A DNA stretch of 64,000 bases from an uncultured Enterobacterales bacterium (lineage in GTDB: Bacteria > Pseudomonadota > Gammaproteobacteria > Enterobacterales > Enterobacteriaceae), in contig CAMLBO010000002.1 in assembly GCA_946478305.1 (NCBI GenBank), positions 62,001 to 126,000 of the forward strand, written 5' to 3'. Under the pieces are notes generated by a model. That model saw only the letters and a list, made by a program, of their open reading frames with translations. It was not told the origin of the DNA and did not search any database. The translations under genes were made by a program, and so were the position numbers. Every line of letters starts with the position of its first letter. The stretch's first letter is position 1. This document shows positions 19,223-27,798 of this stretch, piece by piece.

Positions 19223-20722
19223 ATGCACGCCAATAACCGCTGGCTGATACTGACAATCATCACCAGTACACTGTTTTTAATTATTGTCGATATGACTGTT
19301 TTATATACTGCCCTGCCACGCCTGACGCAGGCACTTGACGCCACGGCATCAGAAAAACTGTGGATCGTGAATGCTTACCCGCTGGTAGTGGCCGGTTTAC
19401 TGCCCGGTGCCGGAATGTTAAGCGACCGTATCGGTCACAAACGCCTCTTTATGGCTGGCCTGCCGGTCTTCGCCCTGGCTTCGCTCTGTGCAGCCTTCTC
19501 ACCCTCGGCTGAGCTATTAATTGCCTCACGCGCTTTCCTGGCTATTGGTGCCGCCATGATGATGCCGGCAACGCTGTCGATTGTTCGCCACGTGTTCACC
19601 GATGAGCGCGAACGCGCGCTGGCTATAGGTATATGGGCTGCCGTAGCATCCGGGGCGGCCGCACTTGGCCCTGTCGTGGGTGGCGTATTACTGGAATATT
19701 TCTGGTGGGGCTCCGTTTTCCTGGTCAACGTGCCGGTCGTTCTGATCGTGATCCCGTTTGCTTGGAAACTTATTCCCGATCGCGGTGGAAATCCTGATCG
19801 CCCGTATGACCTGATAGGTTCCGGACAAGTTATGATCGGGCTGGTTGGCGTGATTTACGCGCTGAAAGAGTTAAGCAAACCGGCATCATTCGTACCCGCA
19901 TTGATCATCGCGGCAACCCTCGGTGTGCTGTTTCTGACCCTGTTTGCCCGCCGGCAAAAAAGGGCCCTCTATCCGATGATCGATTTCTCGCTGTTCCGCA
20001 ATCCGGCCTTTAGCAGCGGCGTTGGCGTGGCGATTATCTCGATGATTGCGCTGATTGGCGTTGAACTGGTGCTGACCCAGCGCTTGCAACTGGTGCTGGG
20101 GTTAAAACCCCTGATGGCGGCGCTGTTCATCTTGCCGATCCCGGTCGCTTCCGCACTGGCTGGCCCTTGGGCAGGAATGATGTTGCCCCGTTTTGGCGAA
20201 CGCCGGATCATCGTGGGTGGCTTCATTCTCACCGCACTGGGTATCAGTTGCCTGGCGATACTGTTTGAAAGCCACATTGCTGTACAACTGGTCTGCCTGT
20301 TTGTTCTCGGACTTGGACTTGGCGGTGCAATCACTGCTGCATCGACGGCCATCATGCTCAATGCTCCTGAAGAAAAAGCGGGTATGGTTGCGGCGATTGA
20401 AGATGTGTCCTGGGAGATGGGCGGCGTGCTGGGAGTGACGCTGCTTGGTGGCCTGATGAGCGCCGTGTATAGTCGCAGTCTGGTGCTGCCGGAAAGCCTC
20501 CCGGCCGGAGACCTGGCCTATGACAGCATTGATGAAGCATTGCGGATTGCTAAGGATATGAACCTGAGCGATGCCACGCTATTAACGCAGCTGGCGCGTT
20601 CGGCCTTCGACCAGGCTTTCCTTGCCGTATTGATCTCTGCGGCGGTGTTAGTCATTGCCACGGTCCTGGTATTGGGCTGCCTGCTACGTAAACGGCTGAA
20701 TGCCCACTCGTTAGCGCGTTAA
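19223..20722 (+). CDS. smvA: SmvA, 14-TM MFS efflux pump for quaternary ammonium compounds and dyes
   Basis: DHA2-family drug:proton antiporter of 499 residues, similar in layout to SmvA/QacA, which export methyl viologen, acriflavine, chlorhexidine and quaternary ammonium biocides. Motif D1 (VDMTVLYTALP, about residues 22-32), motif A (GMLSDRIGHKRLF, near residue 75) and motif C (GAAALGPVVGG, near 150) are visible. It is divergent from smvR. Confidence 0.88.
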   Translation: MHANNRWLILTIITSTLFLIIVDMTVLYTALPRLTQALDATASEKLWIVNAYPLVVAGLLPGAGMLSDRIGHKRLFMAGLPVFALASLCAAFSPSAELLIASRAFLAIGAAMMMPATLSIVRHVFTDERERALAIGIWAAVASGAAALGPVVGGVLLEYFWWGSVFLVNVPVVLIVIPFAWKLIPDRGGNPDRPYDLIGSGQVMIGLVGVIYALKELSKPASFVPALIIAATLGVLFLTLFARRQKRALYPMIDFSLFRNPAFSSGVGVAIISMIALIGVELVLTQRLQLVLGLKPLMAALFILPIPVASALAGPWAGMMLPRFGERRIIVGGFILTALGISCLAILFESHIAVQLVCLFVLGLGLGGAITAASTAIMLNAPEEKAGMVAAIEDVSWEMGGVLGVTLLGGLMSAVYSRSLVLPESLPAGDLAYDSIDEALRIAKDMNLSDATLLTQLARSAFDQAFLAVLISAAVLVIATVLVLGCLLRKRLNAHSLAR

Positions 20723-20729
20723 TTTAATG

Positions 20730-20770
20730 GGTATTCCGCTATTTCCGCGAAGCTTAAATAGCGGAATACC
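20730..20770. terminator. Long hairpin between smvA and a minus-strand gene
   Basis: A perfect 15-bp stem (20730-20744 with 20756-20770) with an 11-base loop lies between convergent genes. There is no immediate T run on either strand, so termination may be Rho-assisted or the hairpin may protect the 3' ends. Confidence 0.6.
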
Positions 20771-20787
20771 TCGGTAAAAAAATCTGC

Positions 20788-21027
20788 TTAACGCTGATTT
20801 TTGCCCATCTCAGAAGACCACTGTGCAATCTGCTCCGGCGATAAAAACTTCAACGTTTCCCTCTCCTGTTCACCCTGCACTTTAACGACGCTGGCGATAC
20901 AGGGGAATTTTTCCGGCATTTGCCTTAGCAGCTCTTGCTCCTGCTGGTCCGGACTTAACGTTTTAGTCCTGAGAAAATCCTCTGACATCCAGGTGCGATA
21001 TTCCCGTTCGTTTTTAAGCAGCTTCAT
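20788..21027 (-). CDS. Uncharacterised 79-residue protein
   Basis: Small soluble protein rich in Glu, Lys and Gln, with no membrane segment or signal peptide. It reads MKLLKNEREYRTWMSEDF at the start, and the end (FLSPEQIAQWSSEM) looks helical. A GGGAGGG stands before the ATG, so translation is credible. I do not recognise a family. It is separated from the GNAT gene upstream on the same strand by 48 bases and may be cotranscribed with it. Confidence 0.6.
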   Translation of the reverse strand: MKLLKNEREYRTWMSEDFLRTKTLSPDQQEQELLRQMPEKFPCIASVVKVQGEQERETLKFLSPEQIAQWSSEMGKNQR

Positions 21028-21075
21028 TAGCCCTCCCGTTCTTAAACATGCAGATATCTGATACTACAGAATATC

Positions 21076-21618
21076 CTATTCCTTATTACTGAGCAGGCCA
21101 AAAATCAGAGAGTCAGAAATTTCATCCCCAACGATCCAGCGCTCTTTGAGCTGCCCCTCAAGCTCAAAGCCCATTCGCATCAGTAACCCCCGTGAACCCA
21201 GATTATCGGGGTGAATATCCGCCTCAAACCTTCTGATATTAAGTTTATCTTGCAGGAAAAGAATAAACGTACTTATCGCTTCACGCATGTAGCCTTTTTT
21301 CTGGGCATCCGTCGCCAGACAATAGCCGATTTCGATACGACGGGAGGCGGCATGATGAGAAAAAGCGATGCACATGCCGATCACTTTTCCACTGGATTTC
21401 TCAACGACGGCCAGTTTGAGATACTCCTTATTGGCCATCGCGGCCATATCGTGACGAATAGCGCTCTCCGCCTCTGCATGAGACTCCCACGCCGTATGGC
21501 TCCAGTAGCGCAACACCACCGGGTCACTCATGATGGAGAACCAATCTGGGATATCTGCAATAGCAAAAGGTCTCAGGTCCAGTCGTTCGGTATGGAGTCG
21601 GATATCTTCATATTTCAT
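21076..21618 (-). CDS. GNAT-family N-acetyltransferase, RimJ/RimL-like
   Basis: Acetyltransferase of 180 residues in the RimJ/RimL/YdaF branch, which use acetyl-CoA to acetylate protein N termini or small amines. The opening TERLDLRPFAIAD and the acetyl-CoA pyrophosphate-binding region EIGYCLATDAQKKGYMREA (about residues 96-114) are diagnostic. LGSRGLLMRMGFELEG is the typical final motif. Substrate cannot be predicted. Confidence 0.82.
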   Translation of the reverse strand: MKYEDIRLHTERLDLRPFAIADIPDWFSIMSDPVVLRYWSHTAWESHAEAESAIRHDMAAMANKEYLKLAVVEKSSGKVIGMCIAFSHHAASRRIEIGYCLATDAQKKGYMREAISTFILFLQDKLNIRRFEADIHPDNLGSRGLLMRMGFELEGQLKERWIVGDEISDSLIFGLLSNKE

Positions 21619-21681
21619 TCAATAACCTGCATTGTGCCCAATCAATGAGGTTTTTAATCCCGATCCCGAGACCTCATCTTA

Positions 21682-22992
21682 TTATCCAAGACCCGGAATA
21701 TTCACTCCGAAAATCTGCAATAGCAACACGATATTCAACGCGATGATCACCACCGTGCCAATCGTTGAAACAATCACCGTCAGGCGGCTATTCACGAACT
21801 CGCCCATGATATCGCGGCGGCGGGTGAACATGACCAATGCAATCATCGGCGCCGGCAGCGCCAGGCTCAGAACAACCTGGCTGTAGACCAGCGCGTCAGT
21901 CGCATTGACCCCCATCGCCACAACAATGAAGGCAGGAACCATGGTCACCAGGCGGCGTACCCATACCGGAATACGAAAACCGACAAAGCCTTGCATAATC
22001 ATCTGCCCGGCCATGGTGCCAACGACAGAGCTGGAAATACCTGAAGCAATCAGTGAGAGCAGGAACACGCCTGCTGCCCCGATGCCAAGTAAGGGTGTCA
22101 ACGTGTGGTAGGCAGTTTCGATTTCAGCCACGTCGCTGTGACCGGCGTGAAATGCGCTCGAAGCCATGATCACCATGGCAATATTCACCATACCGGCCAC
22201 CGTCACTGCAATCACCACTTCAATATTGGAAAAACGCAGCAGTTTGCGGCGCTCCCCCTGATTATTGACCTGAGTGCGATGCTGGGTAAGACCCGAGTGC
22301 AGGAAAATTGCATGCGGCATGACTGTTGCACCGATGATGCCAACTGAGATGGTAAGCGCCTGTGCATCGGGTAACTGCGGCATGATCATGCCCATCCCGG
22401 CGGCGGCCCAATCCACCGGCACAATAAACATCTCTACCAGATAACAGAGTGCAATCACCGCGACCAACCCACCAATCATCAGTTCAAGCGGCCTGAACCC
22501 GCGCTTTTCCACCATCAATAAAGCGTAAGTAATCACCGCCGTTACGCCCATGCCGGCCAGTAACGGCATGTGGAATAACAATGACAGCGCAATCGCTCCG
22601 CCGAGAAACTCGGCCAAATCGGTCGCCATTGCCGCAACCTCACTGACGCCCCACATTCCCCATACCACCGGCTGCGGAAACTGTTCGCGACACATCTCAG
22701 CCAGATTTTTATTGGTGACGATACCCAGCTTAGCCGACAGCGCCTGAAACAGCATGGCAATAAGATTGGCCATCACCACCACCCACAGCAGCGTATAGCC
22801 GTACTTCGAGCCAGCCTGAATATTGGTGGCGAAATTGCCAGGATCCATATAGGCAATCGAGGCGATCACCGCCGGACCAGCAAACAGCAGCGGCGTCATC
22901 ATTCCGCGCTTACGTCCGGAAAGTGCATCGCTAATGGCCGTGTTGGTTCGCTCGGTCAATGAAGAAGAGGGGGTCACTTCACGCATACTCAT
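21682..22992 (-). CDS. mntH: MntH, proton-coupled Mn(II) transporter (Nramp)
   Basis: Nramp-family manganese importer of 436 residues with 11 predicted helices, about 24 residues longer at the N terminus than E. coli MntH. Metal-binding motifs are intact: MDPGNFATN in helix 1 and VMPHAIFLHS in helix 6. It protects against oxidative stress by supplying Mn to superoxide dismutase and other enzymes. An MntR-type operator lies 59 bases upstream of the start codon. Confidence 0.95.
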   Translation of the reverse strand: MSMREVTPSSSLTERTNTAISDALSGRKRGMMTPLLFAGPAVIASIAYMDPGNFATNIQAGSKYGYTLLWVVVMANLIAMLFQALSAKLGIVTNKNLAEMCREQFPQPVVWGMWGVSEVAAMATDLAEFLGGAIALSLLFHMPLLAGMGVTAVITYALLMVEKRGFRPLELMIGGLVAVIALCYLVEMFIVPVDWAAAGMGMIMPQLPDAQALTISVGIIGATVMPHAIFLHSGLTQHRTQVNNQGERRKLLRFSNIEVVIAVTVAGMVNIAMVIMASSAFHAGHSDVAEIETAYHTLTPLLGIGAAGVFLLSLIASGISSSVVGTMAGQMIMQGFVGFRIPVWVRRLVTMVPAFIVVAMGVNATDALVYSQVVLSLALPAPMIALVMFTRRRDIMGEFVNSRLTVIVSTIGTVVIIALNIVLLLQIFGVNIPGLG

Positions 22993-23050
22993 TCTTACCC
23001 TGTGTAATGGAATTATTATTATGTTGTTCGATTTTCACTCGCCAATTATG

Positions 23051-23070
23051 AATATAGCATTGGCTATACT
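23051..23070. promoter_or_regulatory. MntR operator upstream of mntH
   Basis: The dyad TATAGC-ATTG-GCTATA (23053-23068) matches the E. coli MntR box at mntH (ATAGC-N4-GCTAT core) and lies 59-78 bases from the mntH ATG. Manganese-bound MntR would repress mntH here. It also lies 170 bases upstream of the divergent DUF421 gene. Confidence 0.82.
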
Positions 23071-23240
23071 ACATACCGCAAGCTAAGCGTGAGGGCAGAT
23101 TGTTTAATTTTGTTTCAACGGGGGTCTGACGCCACCGTAGGCACAGCCAAAAGTTGCATCAACATGCAAAAAACGTGAAGGAATTAACATTCAATAAAAT
23201 TATGTTATGTTAAGGAGATTCGCACAGGAGCACACACATA

Positions 23241-23894
23241 ATGGAATACTATCTTCTCGTCTTGGCAAAATTCGTCATTGGTTTTTTAATTGTTATTTCA
23301 CATTTGAATTTTTCAGGTAAAACACAATTATCGCAAATGACGCCAGTGGATTTTATAGGTAACTTCGTTTTGGGCGGTATTATTGGCGGCGTAATTTATA
23401 ACGATGTCATTCCTTTATATCAATATGTCATCGTATTGGTGATCGGCGTTATGCTGATATCACTCCTCAACTCGGTGAGCAAACGCTTCTTCCTATTCCG
23501 CTCTTTCGCGATAGGTAATCCAATACCTATCGTAAAGGACGGAAAATTCATCATGGATAACATTTTAAAAAGAAGGAACAAAATCGATATCCTTAACGTC
23601 GCATCGCAGTTGCATGCACAAGGCATTCACTCCTTCCAGAACTTAAAATATGCGCAGATCGAACCTGGAGGCCAAATCACCGCCATCTGTGAAGGCGCTG
23701 AGATGCCGTCAGTCATATTGGTCAAAGATGGTCGAATACGCCACTCAGAGCTTGAAGCGATTGGCAGAGATGAAGCATGGCTACAAGAAAAGATAGCCTC
23801 TCTAAATATAAATAACTTCAATGAGATATTTATTGCCGAATTTTGGCAGGGTGAAATAACGGTAGTCATGGCCGATGGCCAGGTTTGCCGATAA
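23241..23894 (+). CDS. DUF421 (YetF-family) membrane protein
   Basis: Protein of 217 residues. Three N-terminal membrane helices (about residues 5-25, 35-55 and 60-80) are followed by a cytoplasmic DUF421 domain carrying the characteristic IVKDGKF and LKYAQIEPGGQI segments. YetF-type proteins are common in spore formers and enterobacteria, but their biochemical role is not settled. AGGAG lies 10 bases before the ATG. Confidence 0.78.
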   Translation: MEYYLLVLAKFVIGFLIVISHLNFSGKTQLSQMTPVDFIGNFVLGGIIGGVIYNDVIPLYQYVIVLVIGVMLISLLNSVSKRFFLFRSFAIGNPIPIVKDGKFIMDNILKRRNKIDILNVASQLHAQGIHSFQNLKYAQIEPGGQITAICEGAEMPSVILVKDGRIRHSELEAIGRDEAWLQEKIASLNINNFNEIFIAEFWQGEITVVMADGQVCR

Positions 23895-24029
23895 GAGAGA
23901 ATTACCTCGCCGAAACCTGCACCTAGCCGGTTTCGGCATTCATAAACCTCTTGTCTGCCGTCTTTCATCATACCCTCCGCTCCTCATTTTCATGAAAGCC
24001 CCTTCTGCCCTTCCTTCCTATTGCTGCAT

Positions 24030-24056
24030 TAAAGTTTTCTGCCATTCTGCCGAAAA
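24030..24056 (+). promoter_or_regulatory. Sigma-28 (FliA) flagellar class 3 promoter
   Basis: TAAAGTTT at 24030-24037, an 11-base spacer and GCCGAAAA at 24049-24056 match the enterobacterial FliA consensus TAAAGTTT-N11-GCCGATAA at 15 of 16 positions with exact spacing. It lies 62 bases upstream of the next start codon. Confidence 0.85.
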
Positions 24057-24118
24057 TAACACCACAAGGATCACCGTACCCATCAACGCGAAGACGTGAA
24101 AAATAAGGGCTCATCAGG

Positions 24119-25669
24119 ATGACTGTAATATCTCTGGCAGGAAATCAATCTCTCAATACGCTGGTATCTACAACCAAAACGACCGCCGTGACGGCCATTG
24201 CCCAGGAATCACAGGCTACGGCTCCCCAATCCGTTTTAGTGTCATTCGGAAAAGTGGAATCTGTAAACACTAAGCCGGTATACACCATCACCCGCCCTGT
24301 CCCCGTCTGGGAAAAGGCGTCAAGCGACAGCATAAGTAGCAAAATGGCTGGCAACTTTACCTCACAGGCCACTGCGGTACGTTTCCAGGGGCTTGGAGCG
24401 GCGCTGCTTAGCCGCTTCACAAATGACGGCAGCAACTTCTCGCAATCTGTCCGTCAGGCGTCGTCCATCGAGGGTCTGAACCCGGTGAAAAACACCGACA
24501 ACCAGTTCAGCCTGAGCATCAAAACTGCAGGCGGCGCGTTGGTGAATATCACACTTGGCAGCAGTAACGATGCGCTGGGCGTACAAATTGAGGTGACGAA
24601 TGGCAACCTGAGCGAAGCCGAACGTACTGCGCTGGCAAAACTGTCCGATGCCTTCCAGAAAACCATTGATGGCCTGACACAACAACCTCCGCGTCTGGAT
24701 GTGGCCGGGTTAACGAAATTCGACAGCTCAGTGCTTTCCTCCGTTGACCTGCATGCAAAATTAAGCAGCGCGCAAACGCTGGATTTCCACGCTGACAGTA
24801 AGCAGCGTTCGGTTAAATCGACAGGTATCGCTGGTACGGTGAATATCAGCGTGGATATGAGTAAACAAGCGCTCTTAGGGACCGCTACTCAGCAGCAACA
24901 GGCGCTAAACCAGTATCTTAAGCAGATCGACAGCGCAAAGGGTCGCGGCAACGGCAATGAAGCATTAATGGACATGTTCCGGGATGCCTTTAGCGCCCTC
25001 AACAGCAACTATGGCGAAGCGGCCGCTACGCCAAAAAATAGCGCACCCGCCGCCGTTCATTTCTCCCTGAATGGAACGGATAAAAACATGCTGACCGGAC
25101 TGGCAGATTTCAACGCCTCCGTTACGCAAACGCCGGATAACACCATCAATCCGCTGCGCCCGGATGAAGTTGATGCTTTCTATTATCAGATTTCGCAAAA
25201 TACCAGCATCACGGGCAACAGCACCCTGGACCGCGGCATCAGCCAGAAACAGCAGTCCCATCTCGTGGCCAGCTACCATAAGCCCCTGTCGTCTGGGCTT
25301 CAATTGCACCTCACCACGCTGAAAGCTTCACAAAATTACGAGTACACTCAGATAGATGACAAAGCAGAAAGCGCCACGGATATTCAGTACCGTAAAGGCG
25401 CATTAATCAGTGCCACGCTGAACCAGACAGCCAGTACTTCCACGCATGTTTCTAAATACGTGAAAGGATTACTTGAATCCGATACCACCACGCCTGCGCA
25501 GACCACTAAATCAGTCGATCTCCTCGGAACCCTTAAATCGCACTGGCAAAAGGCCAACACCCATAGCTCGTTTGAGGGCTATTTACATCAGTTCAACCTG
25601 CAAGACTTTAGCAGCGTAGTATTACTGCAAACCGACCCGGCACAGCTACGTCAGTCCGCCACGGCGTAA
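24119..25669 (+). CDS. Unrecognised cysteine-free 516-residue protein of the flagellar (sigma-28) regulon
   Basis: I do not recognise the family. The protein has no cysteine, no signal peptide and no membrane helix, and is rich in Ser, Thr, Gln, Asn and Ala. The first 50 residues are low-complexity and Thr/Ser-rich, as in flagellar type III export substrates. Beta-prone stretches (FSLSIKTAGGALVNITLG near residue 130) and a helical Gln-rich block (ATQQQQALNQYLKQID near 260) follow. The only clear promoter is a FliA-type class 3 element 62 bases upstream; AAGGG lies 10 bases before the ATG. Export through the flagellar apparatus and a motility or surface role are inferences. Confidence 0.8.
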   Translation: MTVISLAGNQSLNTLVSTTKTTAVTAIAQESQATAPQSVLVSFGKVESVNTKPVYTITRPVPVWEKASSDSISSKMAGNFTSQATAVRFQGLGAALLSRFTNDGSNFSQSVRQASSIEGLNPVKNTDNQFSLSIKTAGGALVNITLGSSNDALGVQIEVTNGNLSEAERTALAKLSDAFQKTIDGLTQQPPRLDVAGLTKFDSSVLSSVDLHAKLSSAQTLDFHADSKQRSVKSTGIAGTVNISVDMSKQALLGTATQQQQALNQYLKQIDSAKGRGNGNEALMDMFRDAFSALNSNYGEAAATPKNSAPAAVHFSLNGTDKNMLTGLADFNASVTQTPDNTINPLRPDEVDAFYYQISQNTSITGNSTLDRGISQKQQSHLVASYHKPLSSGLQLHLTTLKASQNYEYTQIDDKAESATDIQYRKGALISATLNQTASTSTHVSKYVKGLLESDTTTPAQTTKSVDLLGTLKSHWQKANTHSSFEGYLHQFNLQDFSSVVLLQTDPAQLRQSATA

Positions 25670-25682
25670 ATAAAACTCCAGA

Positions 25683-25735
25683 TGCCTGACACTCTTACTC
25701 AGTAAAATAAGTTTTGCTGAGTAAAAGGTCAGGCA
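25683..25735 (+). terminator. Interrupted long hairpin after the sigma-28 gene
   Basis: Outer arms TGCCTGAC (25683-25690) and GTCAGGCA (25728-25735) pair, and inner arms ACTCAG and CTGAGT pair, leaving an internal loop. It begins 13 bases after the stop codon and has no strong T tract. Confidence 0.5.
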
Positions 25736-25781
25736 ATAAAAAATCATCAAAGTGCGCCTAAGCAACGGCGTACTTCATGCT

Positions 25782-26018
25782 TTATTTATGATCTCTGCGA
25801 TACAGCTCCCACTCATCCATTTTTTCACCACCGGGCAACAAACACTCAGCGCGCGCACCCGCGCTGGTCTGCACGCTTTGTGATTTACCGCCTTTTTCAT
25901 GGCAGTAGACGGAAGCGGGATTCGCCATTCCTATCGTTTTCTGTGAAACCGGGGGTGCCTGATGTTGTACACAGCCCACCAGGACAAATGCCAGCATGGC
26001 AATTAGCAATCTCTTCAT
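25782..26018 (-). CDS. DUF333-type lipoprotein (YoaF/hemolysin-like)
   Basis: Lipoprotein of 78 residues. A lipobox LVGC places the lipidated cysteine at residue 16. The mature part carries the DUF333 motif ANPASVYCHEKGG and then AGARAECLLPGGEKMDEWELYRRDH, the usual pattern of this small-lipoprotein family. Its role is unknown. The ATG at 26018 follows AAAGGAAAG and begins the signal peptide; a longer in-frame start at 26171 would bury the lipobox and is rejected. Confidence 0.85.
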   Translation of the reverse strand: MKRLLIAMLAFVLVGCVQHQAPPVSQKTIGMANPASVYCHEKGGKSQSVQTSAGARAECLLPGGEKMDEWELYRRDHK

Positions 26019-26390
26019 TGTCTTTCCTTTAAAATAGGGGATCCGAATAGCCTGTTTTATAAGGGTAATGGTAGCAGGATGAGTCTGATTGATGGCAAAT
26101 TCTCTATCCACAATCTTACCTTTGCGAGACATATTCCAAATCCAGATACAAATCCCTGTAAATGCATCCAACCTGTTTCTTTGCTGTTAGCGGAGGAATA
26201 AAGTCTCCTGGCTGAGTCACACTTTGAGATTGGAACCTTATGGCGTGATGGAATCTGAAAGCTGCCGCGCATCTGATACCGATGCTATTTGAGCTCTGTG
26301 AACAAGCGAACACCAACCTGATGAAGCAAAACAGAGTGACGCCTCACTCAATGAACTGAAGGTGGGAGCGATAGGGCCGAACAGAGGTAT
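26019..26390. other. Intergenic region without a supported gene
   Basis: Only short unsupported reading frames are present, such as a 40-codon one from 26080 on the plus strand with no ribosome-binding site or family resemblance. I see no repeat, RNA or strong promoter beyond the ribosome-binding site of the adjacent lipoprotein gene. Confidence 0.3.
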
Positions 26391-26418
26391 TAAAAACCCG
26401 CCTGTGTAACAAGGCGGG
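26391..26418 (-). terminator. Intrinsic terminator of yagU
   Basis: A 7-bp GC-rich stem (CCCGCCT at 26397-26403 with AGGCGGG at 26412-26418), followed on the minus strand by five T residues, lies 23 bases after the yagU stop. Confidence 0.82.
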
Positions 26419-26440
26419 CCTGATTCGAAGAGTCAAAGCA

Positions 26441-27004
26441 TTAACGGAACGGTGAATTCAGAGGAACTTCGGCATCGGGTTCATGTGTTATTCGGTTTCT
26501 CAGGTCACGACGGATCATCTCAATCGCCCAGAACCAGAATATATGGCCCAATAATTCAGAAGCATATTCATCAAACGGGATCCCGGATAACGGCGGGGTC
26601 AAACCCAATAGTGGGAAACTGATCCAGTGGACGGCAATGGTTGCAATAACACCCGCCATCGCGCCCTGCCATAATTTCACTTTCGGAAAGATTTCAGCTA
26701 CCAGGCAATAGCCTATCGCGAAGACCAGAGAGAAAATGATGTGGGTAATGTGCACCGGATTAATGATGTGCTCAGAGAAGTGGTAAACGGCCTGAGTTGG
26801 GTCAATACCGAGATAATCTCTTAGAAATAGAAATGGGGGATTAAACGCATCACGTCCACCTGAAAAGGTGCGAGGTGGCAGAGGAACTTCGGCTCCCCAT
26901 TTTACAAATGCAGACATAACACCGGCAACAATACCGACAAACAATGCAACGCCATATCTCCGTCTGTCAGGCATTGTCATGACAAAAAAATCTTTTACTT
27001 TCAT
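26441..27004 (-). CDS. yagU: YagU-family inner-membrane protein (DUF1440)
   Basis: Membrane protein of 187 residues with about four hydrophobic segments. It closely follows E. coli YagU through the family-typical runs [15 protein letters not shown] (near residue 32), [13 protein letters not shown] and a C-terminal [14 protein letters not shown]. coli YagU is linked to acid tolerance; the mechanism is unknown. It is slightly shorter than E. coli YagU in the first periplasmic loop. Confidence 0.88.
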   Translation of the reverse strand: MKVKDFFVMTMPDRRRYGVALFVGIVAGVMSAFVKWGAEVPLPPRTFSGGRDAFNPPFLFLRDYLGIDPTQAVYHFSEHIINPVHITHIIFSLVFAIGYCLVAEIFPKVKLWQGAMAGVIATIAVHWISFPLLGLTPPLSGIPFDEYASELLGHIFWFWAIEMIRRDLRNRITHEPDAEVPLNSPFR

Positions 27005-27358
27005 AGGTCATCCTTGGTGAGTGAGTTCCACTCAAAGAGTAAAACCTTATCGCGCAATGCCATTGATCCTGATCACATTTTTACGCATTTTGTAAAGTAT
27101 TCAGTAGCTGATTTGAAAATACGAAGGATGTCAGTTCAGGTAGTCGTGCAGACTATTTCCCCAAAATGTGAAGGGAGTCATAAGGGATAGTCAAGGAGAG
27201 ACGATTTTATATAGCAATGAATTATCCTCCGGCAACAGTGATGCCCTATACTCCCTTCAAGCAGAGACAATCAGGATAGGCACTTAGGATTGTCGCTGTA
27301 GGCAGAAAGGGATCCCCCGTTCTGACCTGCAATTACTTTGGAATAGAAGGATTTCATA
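27005..27358. other. Regulatory region between yagU and the chb operon
   Basis: A CRP-like site ATTGA-N6-TCACA lies at 27062-27077, 58 bases from the yagU start and about 280 from chbB, so its target is unclear. A -10-like TATACT at 27248-27253 is the likely chb promoter element; its -35 region is poor, as expected for a ChbR/CRP-activated promoter. I found no convincing NagC box by eye. Confidence 0.35.
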
Positions 27359-27679
27359 ATGGAAAAGAAAGTCATCTATTTGTTTTGTTCCGCGGGAATG
27401 TCTACCTCACTGCTGGTTTCTAAAATGAAGGCGCAGGCTGAAAAATACGAAGTGCCGGTCATTATTGAAGCATTTTCTGAGTCGCTGGCGGCGGAGAAAG
27501 GCGGTGCGGCGGATCTGGTGCTTCTGGGCCCTCAAATTGCCTACAAGCTGGCCGAAATTCAAAAAATATTACCGGGCAAGCCGGTTGAAGTGATTGATTC
27601 TGTCATGTACGGCAAAATCGATGGATTAGGCGTTCTGAAAGCCGCCGTTGCGGCAATCAAAAAAGCAGCAAGTCAGTAG
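27359..27679 (+). CDS. chbB: ChbB, PTS IIB component for N,N'-diacetylchitobiose
   Basis: Phosphotransferase IIB protein of 106 residues. It accepts phosphate from ChbA on Cys10 (in [13 protein letters not shown]) and passes it to the sugar during uptake through ChbC. First gene of chbBCARFG; AAGGA precedes the ATG by 8 bases. The 119-base gap to chbC carries ChiX sRNA-binding sites. Confidence 0.95.
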   Translation: MEKKVIYLFCSAGMSTSLLVSKMKAQAEKYEVPVIIEAFSESLAAEKGGAADLVLLGPQIAYKLAEIQKILPGKPVEVIDSVMYGKIDGLGVLKAAVAAIKKAASQ

Positions 27680-27723
27680 TCATTTTATATTTTTTTTATT
27701 TTATTTTAAAATTGAATATTTAA

Positions 27724-27759
27724 GTCAAAGAGAAAAAACAGTCAAAGAGCGAACTTCAT
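27724..27759 (+). promoter_or_regulatory. Tandem ChiX sRNA-binding sites in the chbB-chbC intergenic RNA
   Basis: GTCAAAGAG occurs twice, at 27724-27732 and 27741-27749. The second copy continues as GTCAAAGAGCGAACTTCAT (27741-27759) and is complementary to 18 consecutive bases of the chiX RNA encoded at about 48903-48920, with a single bulged C. In E. coli and Salmonella the chbBC intergenic RNA acts as a decoy that destroys ChiX when chitobiose is present. The extra short site upstream is unusual. Confidence 0.85.
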
Positions 27760-27798
27760 ACCCTGGCCGTCATAAGGCGGCATTAAAGGAAAATAACA

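Noticed and set aside
26019-26171. Longer version of the DUF333 lipoprotein
   Set aside because: The extra 51 residues would place the lipobox mid-protein; the internal ATG has a good ribosome-binding site and starts a normal lipoprotein signal.
26080-26202. A 40-codon plus-strand frame in the lipoprotein-yagU gap
   Set aside because: No ribosome-binding site, no recognisable features and no supporting context.
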